In this document: positions 15,079 through 23,589 of the stretch, piece after piece
Position numbering within the stretch: the stretch's first letter is position 1
Layout of the letters: each line of letters begins with the position of its first letter
NCBI RefSeq assembly: GCF_034120055.1
Contig: NZ_CP139368.1
Span: 1,984,001 to 2,048,000, forward strand
Origin: Microbacterium rhizosphaerae
Lineage (GTDB): Bacteria > Actinomycetota > Actinomycetes > Actinomycetales > Microbacteriaceae
Direction of reading: 5' to 3'
DNA length: 64,000 nucleotides
The notes under the pieces: model-generated
What the model saw: the letters and a program-made list of their open reading frames with translations, nothing else
What the model was told of the DNA's origin: nothing
The model's database searches: none
Program-made: the position numbers and the translations under genes

Positions 15079-17243
15079 GTCACCGCGCGCGACGGGACTC
15101 ACCGCGCACCCTGAGACCGGGCTCCCATTGGGTGGCGCTTTCGGCCGTGCTCGTCTTCCTCGCGATCGCGCTCGTCGTGCAGGGGTATACGCACCACCTG
15201 GCCGGCGTCAGCGACGACGGCGTCGGAAGCACCGGGTCCGCTGCGGGCGTTCCTGCCGACGTCTCGCACGGCGGTCCCGTCATCGCGACCCACGACGGCG
15301 TCCGCACGCTCGCCCCGCGGGCACGCACGATCGCGCTGACGTTCGATGACGGCCCCGACCCGACGTGGACGCCGGCGATCCTCGACGTGCTGCGCCGCAA
15401 CGGCGTGCACGCGACGTTCTTCGTCGTCGGGCAGCAGGCGATCAGCCACCCCGAGATCGTGCGGAGCATCGTCGCCGCCGGCAACGAGGTCGGGGTCCAC
15501 ACCCTGACGCATGTCGATCTCGGCACCGCCCCCTCGTGGCGTCGACAGATCGAGCTGCAGGGCGGTCAGCAGGCCGTCATCGACGCGACCGGGGAGACGT
15601 CCGCCCTCCTGCGTCCTCCGTACAGCTCGGAGAACTCCGCCGTCACCGATGCCACGTGGCGGGCCGTCCAGGAGGCGGGATCCACCGGATACGTCACGGT
15701 CCTCAGCACGATCGACAGCGAGGATTGGCGCCGGCCGGGCGTCGACACGATCCTCCGGAACGCCACGCCGGGGGGAACGGCCGGCCAGGTCCTGCTCATG
15801 CACGACGGCGGGGGTGACCGGAGCCAGACCGTGGCAGCCCTCGAGCGCCTGCTTCCGGATCTCAAGGCGCGCGGATTCACGGTGACGACGGCGGGCGCGG
15901 CGGTCGGGCTCTCGCGGACGAATGTGCCCGCCACCACCGCCGAGCGCGTCGAGGCGGGCGCCTTCGCATGGACCGTCCGCATCAGCGACGCCGTCGTCCA
16001 GGTCATCACGTGGCTGCTTCTGCTCAGCGGACTCGTCATCCTCGTCCGGTCGGCGCTCGTCGTCGTGGTCGCCGCGCGGCACGCGTACACGTCGCGGCGC
16101 GGAGCCCGGGGCGCAGCAGGCGGCCGGGGGTCGGCATCCCGCCGTCCCATCCTCGACCCCGTCACCGTGATCGTCCCCGCATACAACGAGGCGGCGGGCA
16201 TCGAGGCGGCGGTGCGCTCGATCGCCACGTCCACGCATCCTGTCGAGATCATCGTCGTCGACGACGGCTCGACCGACGACACGGCGGGCATCGTCGAGCG
16301 GATGCGGCTTCCTGGCGTCCGCGTGATCCGCCAGGCCAACGGCGGCAAGCCGTCGGCGCTGAACACGGGGATCGCGGCGGCGAGCCACGAGCTCGTCGTC
16401 ATGGTCGACGGAGACACGGTGTTCGAGCCGGAGACGGTCGCGCGGCTCGTGCAGCCGTTCGCGGATCCTGCGGTCGGCGCGATCTCCGGCAACACGAAGG
16501 TCGCCAACCGCCAGGGCATCCTCGGCCGCTGGCAGCACATCGAGTACGTGGTCGGCTTCAACCTCGACAGGCGCCTGTTCGACGTCGCCCGGTGCATGCC
16601 CACCGTGCCGGGTGCCATCGGCGCCTTCCGGCGCTCCGCGCTCCGGTCGGTCGGCGGGGTGAGCGACGACACTCTGGCAGAGGACACGGACCTCACGATG
16701 TCGCTTCTGCGCGAGGGGTGGCGCGTCGTCTACTGCGAGGACGCCCGCGCCTGGACGGAGGTGCCCGCGACCCTCTCCGCGCTGTGGAAGCAGAGGTATC
16801 GCTGGTGCTACGGCACGCTCCAGTCGATGTTCAAGCACCGTGGCGCGATCGCGCAGGGTGGGGCCGCCGGCAAGCTCGGCCGCCGCGGCCTCGTGTACCT
16901 GCTGATCCTGCAGGTGCTGATGCCGCTCCTGGCGCCCGTCGTCGACCTCTTCGCGCTGTACGGTCTGTTCTTCCTCGATCCGGTGAAGATCATCGGCCTG
17001 TGGTTCGCGTTCCTTCTTGTCCAGACGTTCGTGGCGGCGTACGCGTTCTTCCTCGACGGTGAATCGCCCGGTCCGCTGTGGACGCTTCCGCTCCAGCAGG
17101 TCGTGTACCGTCAGCTGATGTACCTCGTGGTCATCCAGTCGGTCTTCACGGCGTTCGCGGGGCGCCGGCTGAGATGGCACCGGATGGAGCGCTACGGCAC
17201 GCTGCGCGCCCCCGCCGGAGACCGCGTGACACTGTCGAGTTGA
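15075..17243 (+). CDS. Bifunctional polysaccharide deacetylase / family 2 glycosyltransferase
   Basis: The 722-aa membrane protein joins two enzymes. After a transmembrane helix (about 18-37) comes an extracellular NodB-type deacetylase: LTFDDGPDPTW (D91, D92), then HTLTH (H142, H146) and a late MHDGGGD. A second membrane block at about 305-335 leads to a cytoplasmic GT2 domain: VTVIVPAYNEAAG, VVDDGST, DGD (445-447), EDTDL (536-540) and the processive-synthase QRYRW motif (573-577). Three or more C-terminal membrane helices follow. The order matches polymerases such as PgaC/NodC/HAS fused to the enzyme that deacetylates the exported chain, so it probably makes and trims an N-acetylhexosamine polymer. 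The GTG start overlaps the upstream gene. Confidence 0.92.
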   Translation: MSHRARRDSPRTLRPGSHWVALSAVLVFLAIALVVQGYTHHLAGVSDDGVGSTGSAAGVPADVSHGGPVIATHDGVRTLAPRARTIALTFDDGPDPTWTPAILDVLRRNGVHATFFVVGQQAISHPEIVRSIVAAGNEVGVHTLTHVDLGTAPSWRRQIELQGGQQAVIDATGETSALLRPPYSSENSAVTDATWRAVQEAGSTGYVTVLSTIDSEDWRRPGVDTILRNATPGGTAGQVLLMHDGGGDRSQTVAALERLLPDLKARGFTVTTAGAAVGLSRTNVPATTAERVEAGAFAWTVRISDAVVQVITWLLLLSGLVILVRSALVVVVAARHAYTSRRGARGAAGGRGSASRRPILDPVTVIVPAYNEAAGIEAAVRSIATSTHPVEIIVVDDGSTDDTAGIVERMRLPGVRVIRQANGGKPSALNTGIAAASHELVVMVDGDTVFEPETVARLVQPFADPAVGAISGNTKVANRQGILGRWQHIEYVVGFNLDRRLFDVARCMPTVPGAIGAFRRSALRSVGGVSDDTLAEDTDLTMSLLREGWRVVYCEDARAWTEVPATLSALWKQRYRWCYGTLQSMFKHRGAIAQGGAAGKLGRRGLVYLLILQVLMPLLAPVVDLFALYGLFFLDPVKIIGLWFAFLLVQTFVAAYAFFLDGESPGPLWTLPLQQVVYRQLMYLVVIQSVFTAFAGRRLRWHRMERYGTLRAPAGDRVTLSS

Positions 17244-17280
17244 GCCGGGCCGCCGTGCGGTGCGGTCGAGAGGAGCCGCC

Positions 17281-18930
17281 ATGGCCGCCGGCACCGGCAC
17301 CGAGCCGACGAACCAGGCGCCGCCGCGCGTCGGCATCGACGAGTTCGGCGCCAACCTCGCTCTGACGGAAGCCGTCCGGATCTTCGGCGCGGACTGGGCG
17401 GCGGGGTCGCTCCATGAGGTGGGCGAGCTCGTCGGGTCCGAGGACTTCCAGCGGGATGCCGAGAAGGCCCACGTCCACCCGCCGGTCGCCCGCGTGTGGG
17501 ACCGGTACGGCGCCCGCATCGACGAGGTCGACTACGACGAGTCGTACCACCGGGTCATCGGACAGGCGGTTGCGCACGGCGCGCACACCTCGGGCTGGGC
17601 CGATCCCCGCGAGGGATCCGGCGTCGCCCGCGCCGCCACGTTCCTGCTCTTCGCCCAGGTCGAGCCCGGCCACGCGTGCCCCATCTCCATGACCCATGCG
17701 GCGGTGGCGTCCCTGAAGGACTCCTCGTGGATCGCGGGCGAGTGGATGCCGCGCCTCCTCACGCGCGAGTACGACCCCCGCATGCTCCCCGCCGCCGAGA
17801 AGAACGGCGTCCTGGTGGGCATGGCGATGACCGAGAAGCAGGGCGGATCGGACGTGCGCGCCAACCGCACCGAGGGTGTGAGCCTCGGCGGGGGCAGCTA
17901 CCAGATCGACGGGCACAAGTGGTTCTGCTCGGCACCGATGTCGGACGCGTTCCTCGTGCTCGCCCAGACTCGCAGCGGCGGCACCGATGAGGGGCTGTCG
18001 TGCCTGTTCGTGCCGCGCGTGCTCGCCGACGGCACGCGCAACCCGTTCCGCATCCAGCGCCTGAAGGACAAGCTCGGCAACAGGTCGAACGCGTCGGCGG
18101 AGATCGAGTTCGAGGGGACGATCGCGACCCTCGTCGGCGAGCCGGGCCGCGGCGTGCGGGCGATCATCGAGATGGTGCAGCGCACGCGACTCGACTGCGT
18201 GCTCGGCACCGCCGCCGGAATGCGCCAGTCGGTGGCCGAGGCCCTGTGGCACGCGCGCCATCGGTCCGCCTTCGGGGCGCTGCTGGTCGACCAGCCCGCC
18301 ATGACCGCGGTCCTCGCCGACCTCGCGCTCGAGTCGGAGGCGGCGATGCTCGCCGGACTGCGCCTCGCGCAGGCGTTCGAGAACGAGGTGTCGGAGCATG
18401 ACACGGCGCTGCGCAGACTGGCCACCCCGGCGCTGAAGTACTGGGTGTGCAAGCGCGGCTCGCATCACGCCTATGAGGCGATGGAGTGCCTCGGCGGCAA
18501 CGGCTATACCGAGTCGTTCCCGCTCGCGCGCCGGTACCGCGAGCAGCCCGTCATGGCGATCTGGGAGGGCTCGGGCAACGTCATCGCGCTCGATGTGCTG
18601 CGCGCGCTCTCGCGCGACACCGACTCGGCCGAGGCGCTGAGCGCCGAGCTGGCGAAGACCCGTGGGGACAACGCCGTCCTGGACGCGCATGTCGGTCGCA
18701 CTCTCGGCCTCCTCCGCGAGATCGCGGCGGATCCGGATGCTGCGCAGTCCCAGGCGCGCCGGCTCACCGAGTCGCTCGGCCTCGCGCTGCAGGGGTCGCT
18801 CATGCTGCTGCACGCGCCCGGCCGCAACGCCGACGCGTTCATCGCTGCGCGGATGGGCGAGGACCGCGGGTCGCAGTACGGTGTGCTGCCGGTCGGCACG
18901 GACGCCGCCGCCATCCTGGAACGCCACTGA
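17281..18930 (+). CDS. Acyl-CoA dehydrogenase family protein, AidB-like
   Basis: The 549-aa flavoprotein matches the AidB branch of the acyl-CoA dehydrogenase superfamily in length (E. coli AidB is about 540 aa) and motifs: GHACPISMTHAAV near residue 135, TEKQGGSDVRANRT, the substrate loop GHKWFCSAPMSDAFLVLAQT, RTRLDCVLGTAAGMRQ, and YEAMECLGGNGYTE. AidB binds DNA and FAD and is induced by alkylating agents; its true substrate is disputed. The ATG at 17281 is preceded by GAGAGGAG. Four kilobases away lie a SRAP protein and a MAG-annotated protein, so a DNA-repair theme is possible. A catabolic acyl-CoA dehydrogenase cannot be excluded. Confidence 0.88.
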   Translation: MAAGTGTEPTNQAPPRVGIDEFGANLALTEAVRIFGADWAAGSLHEVGELVGSEDFQRDAEKAHVHPPVARVWDRYGARIDEVDYDESYHRVIGQAVAHGAHTSGWADPREGSGVARAATFLLFAQVEPGHACPISMTHAAVASLKDSSWIAGEWMPRLLTREYDPRMLPAAEKNGVLVGMAMTEKQGGSDVRANRTEGVSLGGGSYQIDGHKWFCSAPMSDAFLVLAQTRSGGTDEGLSCLFVPRVLADGTRNPFRIQRLKDKLGNRSNASAEIEFEGTIATLVGEPGRGVRAIIEMVQRTRLDCVLGTAAGMRQSVAEALWHARHRSAFGALLVDQPAMTAVLADLALESEAAMLAGLRLAQAFENEVSEHDTALRRLATPALKYWVCKRGSHHAYEAMECLGGNGYTESFPLARRYREQPVMAIWEGSGNVIALDVLRALSRDTDSAEALSAELAKTRGDNAVLDAHVGRTLGLLREIAADPDAAQSQARRLTESLGLALQGSLMLLHAPGRNADAFIAARMGEDRGSQYGVLPVGTDAAAILERH

Positions 18931-19007
18931 CGCTACGGACGCCACTGACGCCACCGACGAGCGGCGACCGAGTCGTCGGGCGATTGTCACGCTACGGTGA
19001 GAGCGTG

Positions 19008-20117
19008 ATGACACAGCCGCGCTGTCCGCACTGCCGCCATTTCGTGTATCTCGACACTCTGACCTGCCCCAACTGCGAGGCGGAGATCGGCTACCACATG
19101 CCGAGCCGGGAGTTCCACGGCATCCGTCACGGTCAAGTCGTCATCGACGGACAGACCTGGTATCCGTGCTCCAATCGGGAGTGGGACTGCAACTGGCTGG
19201 TGTGGGAGAACGCGCCGGCGGGCCGCTGCTTCTCCTGCCGCCTCACGCGTCGTCGTCCGGCGGCGGACGACACCGTCGCCCTGGAGAAGCTCGCCAAGAC
19301 CGAGGAGGCCAAGCGCCGCCTGATCCTGCAGCTCGCCGACCTCGGGCTGCCGATGGTCGGCTGGGACGTCACGTCGGGCGGTCTCGGCTTCGACCTCATC
19401 TCCAGCCTCTCGGACGGCAAGCGCGTGACGATCGGCCACGCCAACGGCATCATCACGATCGACCTCGCCGAGAGCCTCGACGATCGGCGCGAGGCGCTGC
19501 GGGTGCGGCTGGGCGAGCCCTATCGCACGATGCTCGGGCACCTGCGGCACGAGGCCGGCCACTACTACCAGAGCGTGCTGCTGACCAACGACGCCTTGTG
19601 GGATCAGTGCCGTCAGCTCTTCGGCGACGAGCGGGCGAGCTACCGCGACGCGCTCCAGCGCCACTACCGGCGAGGCGCCCCGTCGGACTGGAACGAGTCG
19701 TTCATCTCCGAGTACGCGACGATGCATCCCTGGGAGGACTTCGCCGAGACGTTCGCCCACTACCTGCACATCACCGGCACCCTGCAGACCGCCGCGATGC
19801 TCGGCATCCATCTGGATGCGACCGCCACGAATCTGCGCGACACCGACGTCATCCCGCTCGGCTCCTACGAGCACGAGCCGATCCAGCGGCTGCTCGCGGA
19901 CTGGGAGTGGATGTCGCAGGGGTTCAACCGCATCAACCGGTCGATGGGGTTCGGGGATCTCTATCCGTTCACGATCCCGGCACCGGTGCGACACAAGCTG
20001 GCGTTCGTCCATGACATCGTCACGCGGGCCCCGCTCACGGCGGAGGAGCAGTACGCGCTCGCGACGGCGGTCACCCCCGCGCTCGCGACGGCAGGCGCGG
20101 AGGAACTCGCCGGCTGA
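19008..20117 (+). CDS. Zinc-ribbon, putative zinc metallopeptidase
   Basis: The 369-aa protein begins with a zinc ribbon (CPHCRHFVYLDTLTCPNC, residues 5-22) and a second Cys cluster (about 50-80, with GRCFSCR). The rest is the DUF2248-type putative zinc-binding metallopeptidase: RHEAGHYY at about residue 180 supplies an HExxH-like HEAGH motif, and further conserved blocks are GAPSDWNESFISEYATMHPWEDFAE (here cited as WNESF and HPWEDFAE) and TFAHYLHI. TACGGT lies just before the start, so the message is probably leaderless, with either the GTG at 19005 or the ATG at 19008. The family is annotated as a peptidase by fold; the substrate is unknown. Confidence 0.85.
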   Translation: MTQPRCPHCRHFVYLDTLTCPNCEAEIGYHMPSREFHGIRHGQVVIDGQTWYPCSNREWDCNWLVWENAPAGRCFSCRLTRRRPAADDTVALEKLAKTEEAKRRLILQLADLGLPMVGWDVTSGGLGFDLISSLSDGKRVTIGHANGIITIDLAESLDDRREALRVRLGEPYRTMLGHLRHEAGHYYQSVLLTNDALWDQCRQLFGDERASYRDALQRHYRRGAPSDWNESFISEYATMHPWEDFAETFAHYLHITGTLQTAAMLGIHLDATATNLRDTDVIPLGSYEHEPIQRLLADWEWMSQGFNRINRSMGFGDLYPFTIPAPVRHKLAFVHDIVTRAPLTAEEQYALATAVTPALATAGAEELAG

Positions 20118-20147
20118 CGGCCGTCACGCGCTCCGGACCGGTGCTCC

Positions 20148-21854
20148 TCAGTGCTCGTGGCCGTGAGGGTCGTCGTGGGAGCCGGAGGTCGCGGGGTCCG
20201 TCGCGGGCGCCGCGCCGGCAGCATCGGTGACCGCTCCGCGCGCGTGCGCGATGCGGCCGCCGACCATCGTGACCTCCGCGTGCTCGGTCAGGAGTCGCTG
20301 CGGGTCGCGCTCGTGCGAGGAGAGGTCACCCGACCAGACGACGAGGTCGGCGAGCATGCCCGGCCGCAGGGTCCCCAGGCTGTCCTCGGCGTGCCACGCC
20401 CGCGCTCCGTGGACGGTGTACGCCTCCAGTGCCCGGTCGATGCCCACGCGCTCGGCCGGGGTCCAGGCATCCGTCCCGTGGAGCGTCGCACGGGTCGCCG
20501 CGGAGAAGACGCCGACGAGCGGATCCATCTCGCCCACCTGCCAGTCGCTCGAGAAGGCGACGGTCGCGCCCGAGTCGAGCAGGCTGCGGAACCGCCAGGC
20601 GCGGTCCCAGCGCTCCTCGCCGATGTTCTCCATCCACGTGCCGGCCACCAGATCGGGGGAGCAGTGGCGCGGCTGCATCGCCGCCGTCACGCCGAGCGCG
20701 CGGAACCGGGGCAGGTCGTCGGGATGCAGGCACTCGACGTGGACGACCCCGTGACGGCGGTCGACCGTGCCGTTGACGCGCTGGGCGTTCTCGATGGCGT
20801 CGAGGGCGAGACGGATGCCGGCATCCCCGGTCGCGTGCGTGTGGGTCTGCAGCCCGAGCCGATCGAGCTCGGTGATGACGTCGACGAGCTCGCGCCCCGG
20901 GTAGCTCGGTCGTCCGCGCCGGCCCGGCCGGTTGGCGTAGTCCTCGAGCATGAGCGCGGTGTGCGGCTCGATGACGTCGTCGGCGTACAGCTTGACGGGC
21001 CCGACCTGCAGCAGCGGGTCGCCGGCGAACCCGTCGATCGTCTCACGCAGACGGCGACGGAAGTCGCCGTCTGCGCCCACGGGGTGGAACAGCGCGGCGA
21101 TGACGCGGGAGGTCAGCACGCCCTCGGCGAGGGCACGCTCGAACAGCGGAAGCTCCGCGAGGGGAACCTGTGGCTCGACGACGGTGGTGATGCCCAGGGC
21201 GGTCGCCATCCGCATGCTCGACTGCAGCTTGCGGTAGCGGCGGTCGGGGGAGTACATGGGGATGTCGCGCTGCAGCTGCGTGAGTCCTGCCTCGGTCATC
21301 GCGCTCGTGTAGAAGTCGGTGACCCAGCCGGTCGGCTCTCCGGTGCGCTCGTCGCGCTCGGGGCGCCCCCACGCGATGTCGCCGCCGGAGAGGATGCCGA
21401 GCGCCTGCAGGGCGGCGCGGCTGAGCCACACCGAGTGCTGGTCGTAGGTCGTCACGAAGATCGGGCGGCCGGTGAGCCCCGCCAGGTCGTCCGCGTTCGG
21501 CCGCCGGTTCTCCACGATCGAGTACACGGCGTTCTCGGCGCAGATCCAGTCCAGGTCGGGACGGGATGTGGCGAACTCGCCGATGCGGCGGCGCACCTCG
21601 CCGAGGTCGTGCGCACCCTCGAGGCTCACGGCATCCGCGTCGAACCCGAGCAGGAGGTGGTTGTGGCTGTCGATGACGCCCGGGGTGACGAGCCGCCCGT
21701 CCGCCTCGATCGTGTGGCGCGCAGCGGGCGCCTCAGCGGCGGATCCCACGTAGGCGATGCGGTCGGCGTCGATGCCGACCGCCTCGGCCCACGGCTGGGC
21801 GGGGTCGAAGGTGCGCACGCGCGCTCCCGTGATGAGCGTGTCGATGGCTGCCAT
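20148..21854 (-). CDS. Amidohydrolase family protein (YtcJ-like)
   Basis: The 568-aa enzyme has the amidohydrolase TIM-barrel metal motifs of the YtcJ/Amidohydro_3 group: VTPGVIDSHNHLLLGF (HxH, near residue 62), a KLYADDVIEP block (barrel lysine), THATGDAGI with a metal histidine, VHVECLHPDD and FSSDWQV with the catalytic aspartate. It ends in a histidine-rich tail (SHDDPHGHEH), which may help load metal. The ATG at 21854 follows GAGAGGAC. The substrate is not predictable; members include N-acyl-amine and cyclic-amide hydrolases. It stands between the convergent metallopeptidase gene and the repair-like pair. Confidence 0.88.
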   Translation of the reverse strand: MAAIDTLITGARVRTFDPAQPWAEAVGIDADRIAYVGSAAEAPAARHTIEADGRLVTPGVIDSHNHLLLGFDADAVSLEGAHDLGEVRRRIGEFATSRPDLDWICAENAVYSIVENRRPNADDLAGLTGRPIFVTTYDQHSVWLSRAALQALGILSGGDIAWGRPERDERTGEPTGWVTDFYTSAMTEAGLTQLQRDIPMYSPDRRYRKLQSSMRMATALGITTVVEPQVPLAELPLFERALAEGVLTSRVIAALFHPVGADGDFRRRLRETIDGFAGDPLLQVGPVKLYADDVIEPHTALMLEDYANRPGRRGRPSYPGRELVDVITELDRLGLQTHTHATGDAGIRLALDAIENAQRVNGTVDRRHGVVHVECLHPDDLPRFRALGVTAAMQPRHCSPDLVAGTWMENIGEERWDRAWRFRSLLDSGATVAFSSDWQVGEMDPLVGVFSAATRATLHGTDAWTPAERVGIDRALEAYTVHGARAWHAEDSLGTLRPGMLADLVVWSGDLSSHERDPQRLLTEHAEVTMVGGRIAHARGAVTDAAGAAPATDPATSGSHDDPHGHEH

Positions 21855-21952
21855 GGCTTGTCGTCCTCTCCTCGTTCTTCGACGCACGTCGTGGATGCGG
21901 CCCGCGACGCGATGCGAGGATCGCCGCCGACCGGGCTGCCCGCCGCTCCGAA

Positions 21953-22861
21953 TCAGCCGACGGCCGCCGTCTCGGCCCGGGCCAGCTCGAGTGCATCGAG
22001 CAGTCGCCGGCGCAGCCCCTGGGCGCGGTCCGAGAAGCCGCGCTGGCGTCGCACGTACTCGGCCTTGCCCGCGGCGGTCTCGATGGCGACGGGCTCCGCA
22101 CCCCATGCGCGCAGGTCGTAGGGCGACGCCGCCATGTCCAGACGCCGGATGTCGCTCGCGAGCTGGAAGGCGTCCAACAGCAGGTCGCCGGGCACCAGGG
22201 GCCCGAGCTTGATCGCCCACTTGTACACGTCCATCCCGGCGTGCAGGCAGCCGGGTTGCTCCAGAGCCGCCTGCTCCTCGCGCGTCGGCTGGATGCGGTT
22301 TCTCGGCACAGCCTCGTCGGTGAAGAACCGGAAGGCGTCGAAGTGCGTGCAGCGCAGGTCGTGCGCATCCACCACGGCGTCCGTGCCGGCCTGGCCGAGT
22401 CGCAGCGGCACCTCGTGCCGACGATCGGCCTGCCGGTAGACCATCGCCCACTCGTGGAGCCCGAAGCATCCGAACCCGGCCGGACGCCCGAGCGCCGACC
22501 GCACGATGCGCTCGACCCCCTGCACGAGCAGGGTCTTCTCGGCGAGGAAGCCCGCCGTGTCCACCCGCAGCGACCCCGGATCGCGGCCTCCGACATACCA
22601 GCGCCAGTCGGCGCGAGGGGATGCGGCGGCCTCCGCGAGTTCGATGCCTCCGCCCGGGTGCCAGCGGCGCAGGACGGCCGGCTTGTACGAGTAGTAGGTG
22701 AAGAGGAAGTCCTCGATCGGATGCTTCTCGCCTCGGGCGGCACGCACGCGATGCGCAGCCGTCAGCGCATCCGCACGCTCCTCGTGTGCCGCTGCGAGCG
22801 CCCGCCACTCTGCCGGCTTCAGAACGACCGATTCCAGAACGGCCGACTCGACGACGATCAT
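21953..22861 (-). CDS. Protein of the family annotated '3-methyladenine DNA glycosylase'
   Basis: The 302-aa protein belongs to an actinobacterial family that I recall being annotated as 3-methyladenine DNA glycosylase: LKPAEWRALAAAHEERAD, GEKHPIEDFLFTYYSYKPA, LRRWHPGGG, then FGCFGLHEWAMVYR and QPGCLHAGMDVYKWA. I see no clear helix-hairpin-helix or AAG-type active site, so the annotation is weakly founded. Its ATG (22861-22859) shares one base with the stop of the SRAP gene (TGATG), so the two are co-translated; pairing with a protein that traps abasic sites fits a repair role. Treat the enzymatic name as a hint only. Confidence 0.7.
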   Translation of the reverse strand: MIVVESAVLESVVLKPAEWRALAAAHEERADALTAAHRVRAARGEKHPIEDFLFTYYSYKPAVLRRWHPGGGIELAEAAASPRADWRWYVGGRDPGSLRVDTAGFLAEKTLLVQGVERIVRSALGRPAGFGCFGLHEWAMVYRQADRRHEVPLRLGQAGTDAVVDAHDLRCTHFDAFRFFTDEAVPRNRIQPTREEQAALEQPGCLHAGMDVYKWAIKLGPLVPGDLLLDAFQLASDIRRLDMAASPYDLRAWGAEPVAIETAAGKAEYVRRQRGFSDRAQGLRRRLLDALELARAETAAVG

Positions 22862-23580
22862 CAGGCGGCGTCGTCGACCGGCTCGATGAGGTCCGGCGAG
22901 TCGTTCCGGACGTTGCCGACGGCCCTCGACACGACGTGGTTGTCGAGCGTCTCGGCGAGGGCGGGCGCAGCGTCGATCGCGGCATCGAGGATGTCGCCGA
23001 CGTTCTCGACCGTCGGATCGAGCCACGCGTCGGCGAAGTCGGCGTCGAGGAAGAGCGGCATGCGATCGTGGATCGAGCCGAGATCGCCGACCGAGTCGCG
23101 CGTGAGGATCGTGAAGCTCAGCATCCACCGGTTCGGGTCGTCGTCGGCGAGCGCGGGATTGCGCCACCACTCGTAGAGGCCGGCGAAGAAGAGCGGCCCG
23201 TCGTCCGCCGGGTGGATGTAGTGCGGGATCTTGCCCGCATCCGTCGTCTTCCACTCGTAGTAGCCCGATGCCGGGACGACCGCGCGGCGCTTGACGAGGG
23301 CGGTGCGGAACATCGGCTTGTCCTCGACCTCCTCAGCACGCGCGTTGAACGCCTTGGAGCCGATCGAGGGGTCCTTCGCCCACGCGGGGACGAGTCCCCA
23401 GCGCGCCGGCTCCAGACGACGCGTGGGCGGCTCGGTCTTGGCCGAGTCGAGCACGATGGCCACCTGCGAGGTCGGAGCGACGTTGTACGACGGAGCCGGC
23501 AGGTCATCCGCCTCGACGTCGACCCGCAGCACCCCCACGAGTTCGGATCCCACGTTCGCGACCACGAATCGTCCGCACAT
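22861..23580 (-). CDS. SRAP (HMCES/YedK) abasic-site shielding protein
   Basis: The 239-aa protein is a SOS-response-associated peptidase domain protein. Cys2 in MCGRF forms the covalent link to abasic sites after Met removal, SYNVAPT supplies the conserved Asn, ASGYYEW the Glu, and SIHDRMP the His. The family (E. coli YedK, human HMCES) caps AP sites in single-stranded DNA to protect replication forks. All key residues are present. It is the first gene of a two-gene unit with the MAG-annotated protein. The length is normal for the family. Confidence 0.95.
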   Translation of the reverse strand: MCGRFVVANVGSELVGVLRVDVEADDLPAPSYNVAPTSQVAIVLDSAKTEPPTRRLEPARWGLVPAWAKDPSIGSKAFNARAEEVEDKPMFRTALVKRRAVVPASGYYEWKTTDAGKIPHYIHPADDGPLFFAGLYEWWRNPALADDDPNRWMLSFTILTRDSVGDLGSIHDRMPLFLDADFADAWLDPTVENVGDILDAAIDAAPALAETLDNHVVSRAVGNVRNDSPDLIEPVDDAA

Positions 23581-23589
23581 GCGGCCAGC

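Noticed and set aside
15099..17519. An 806-codon open frame on the minus strand opposite the deacetylase/glycosyltransferase gene
   Set aside because: It is the antisense reflection of a high-GC coding sequence with biased third positions. Similar long antisense frames lie opposite leuS, comEC, lepA and leuA; none has a domain or a credible start.
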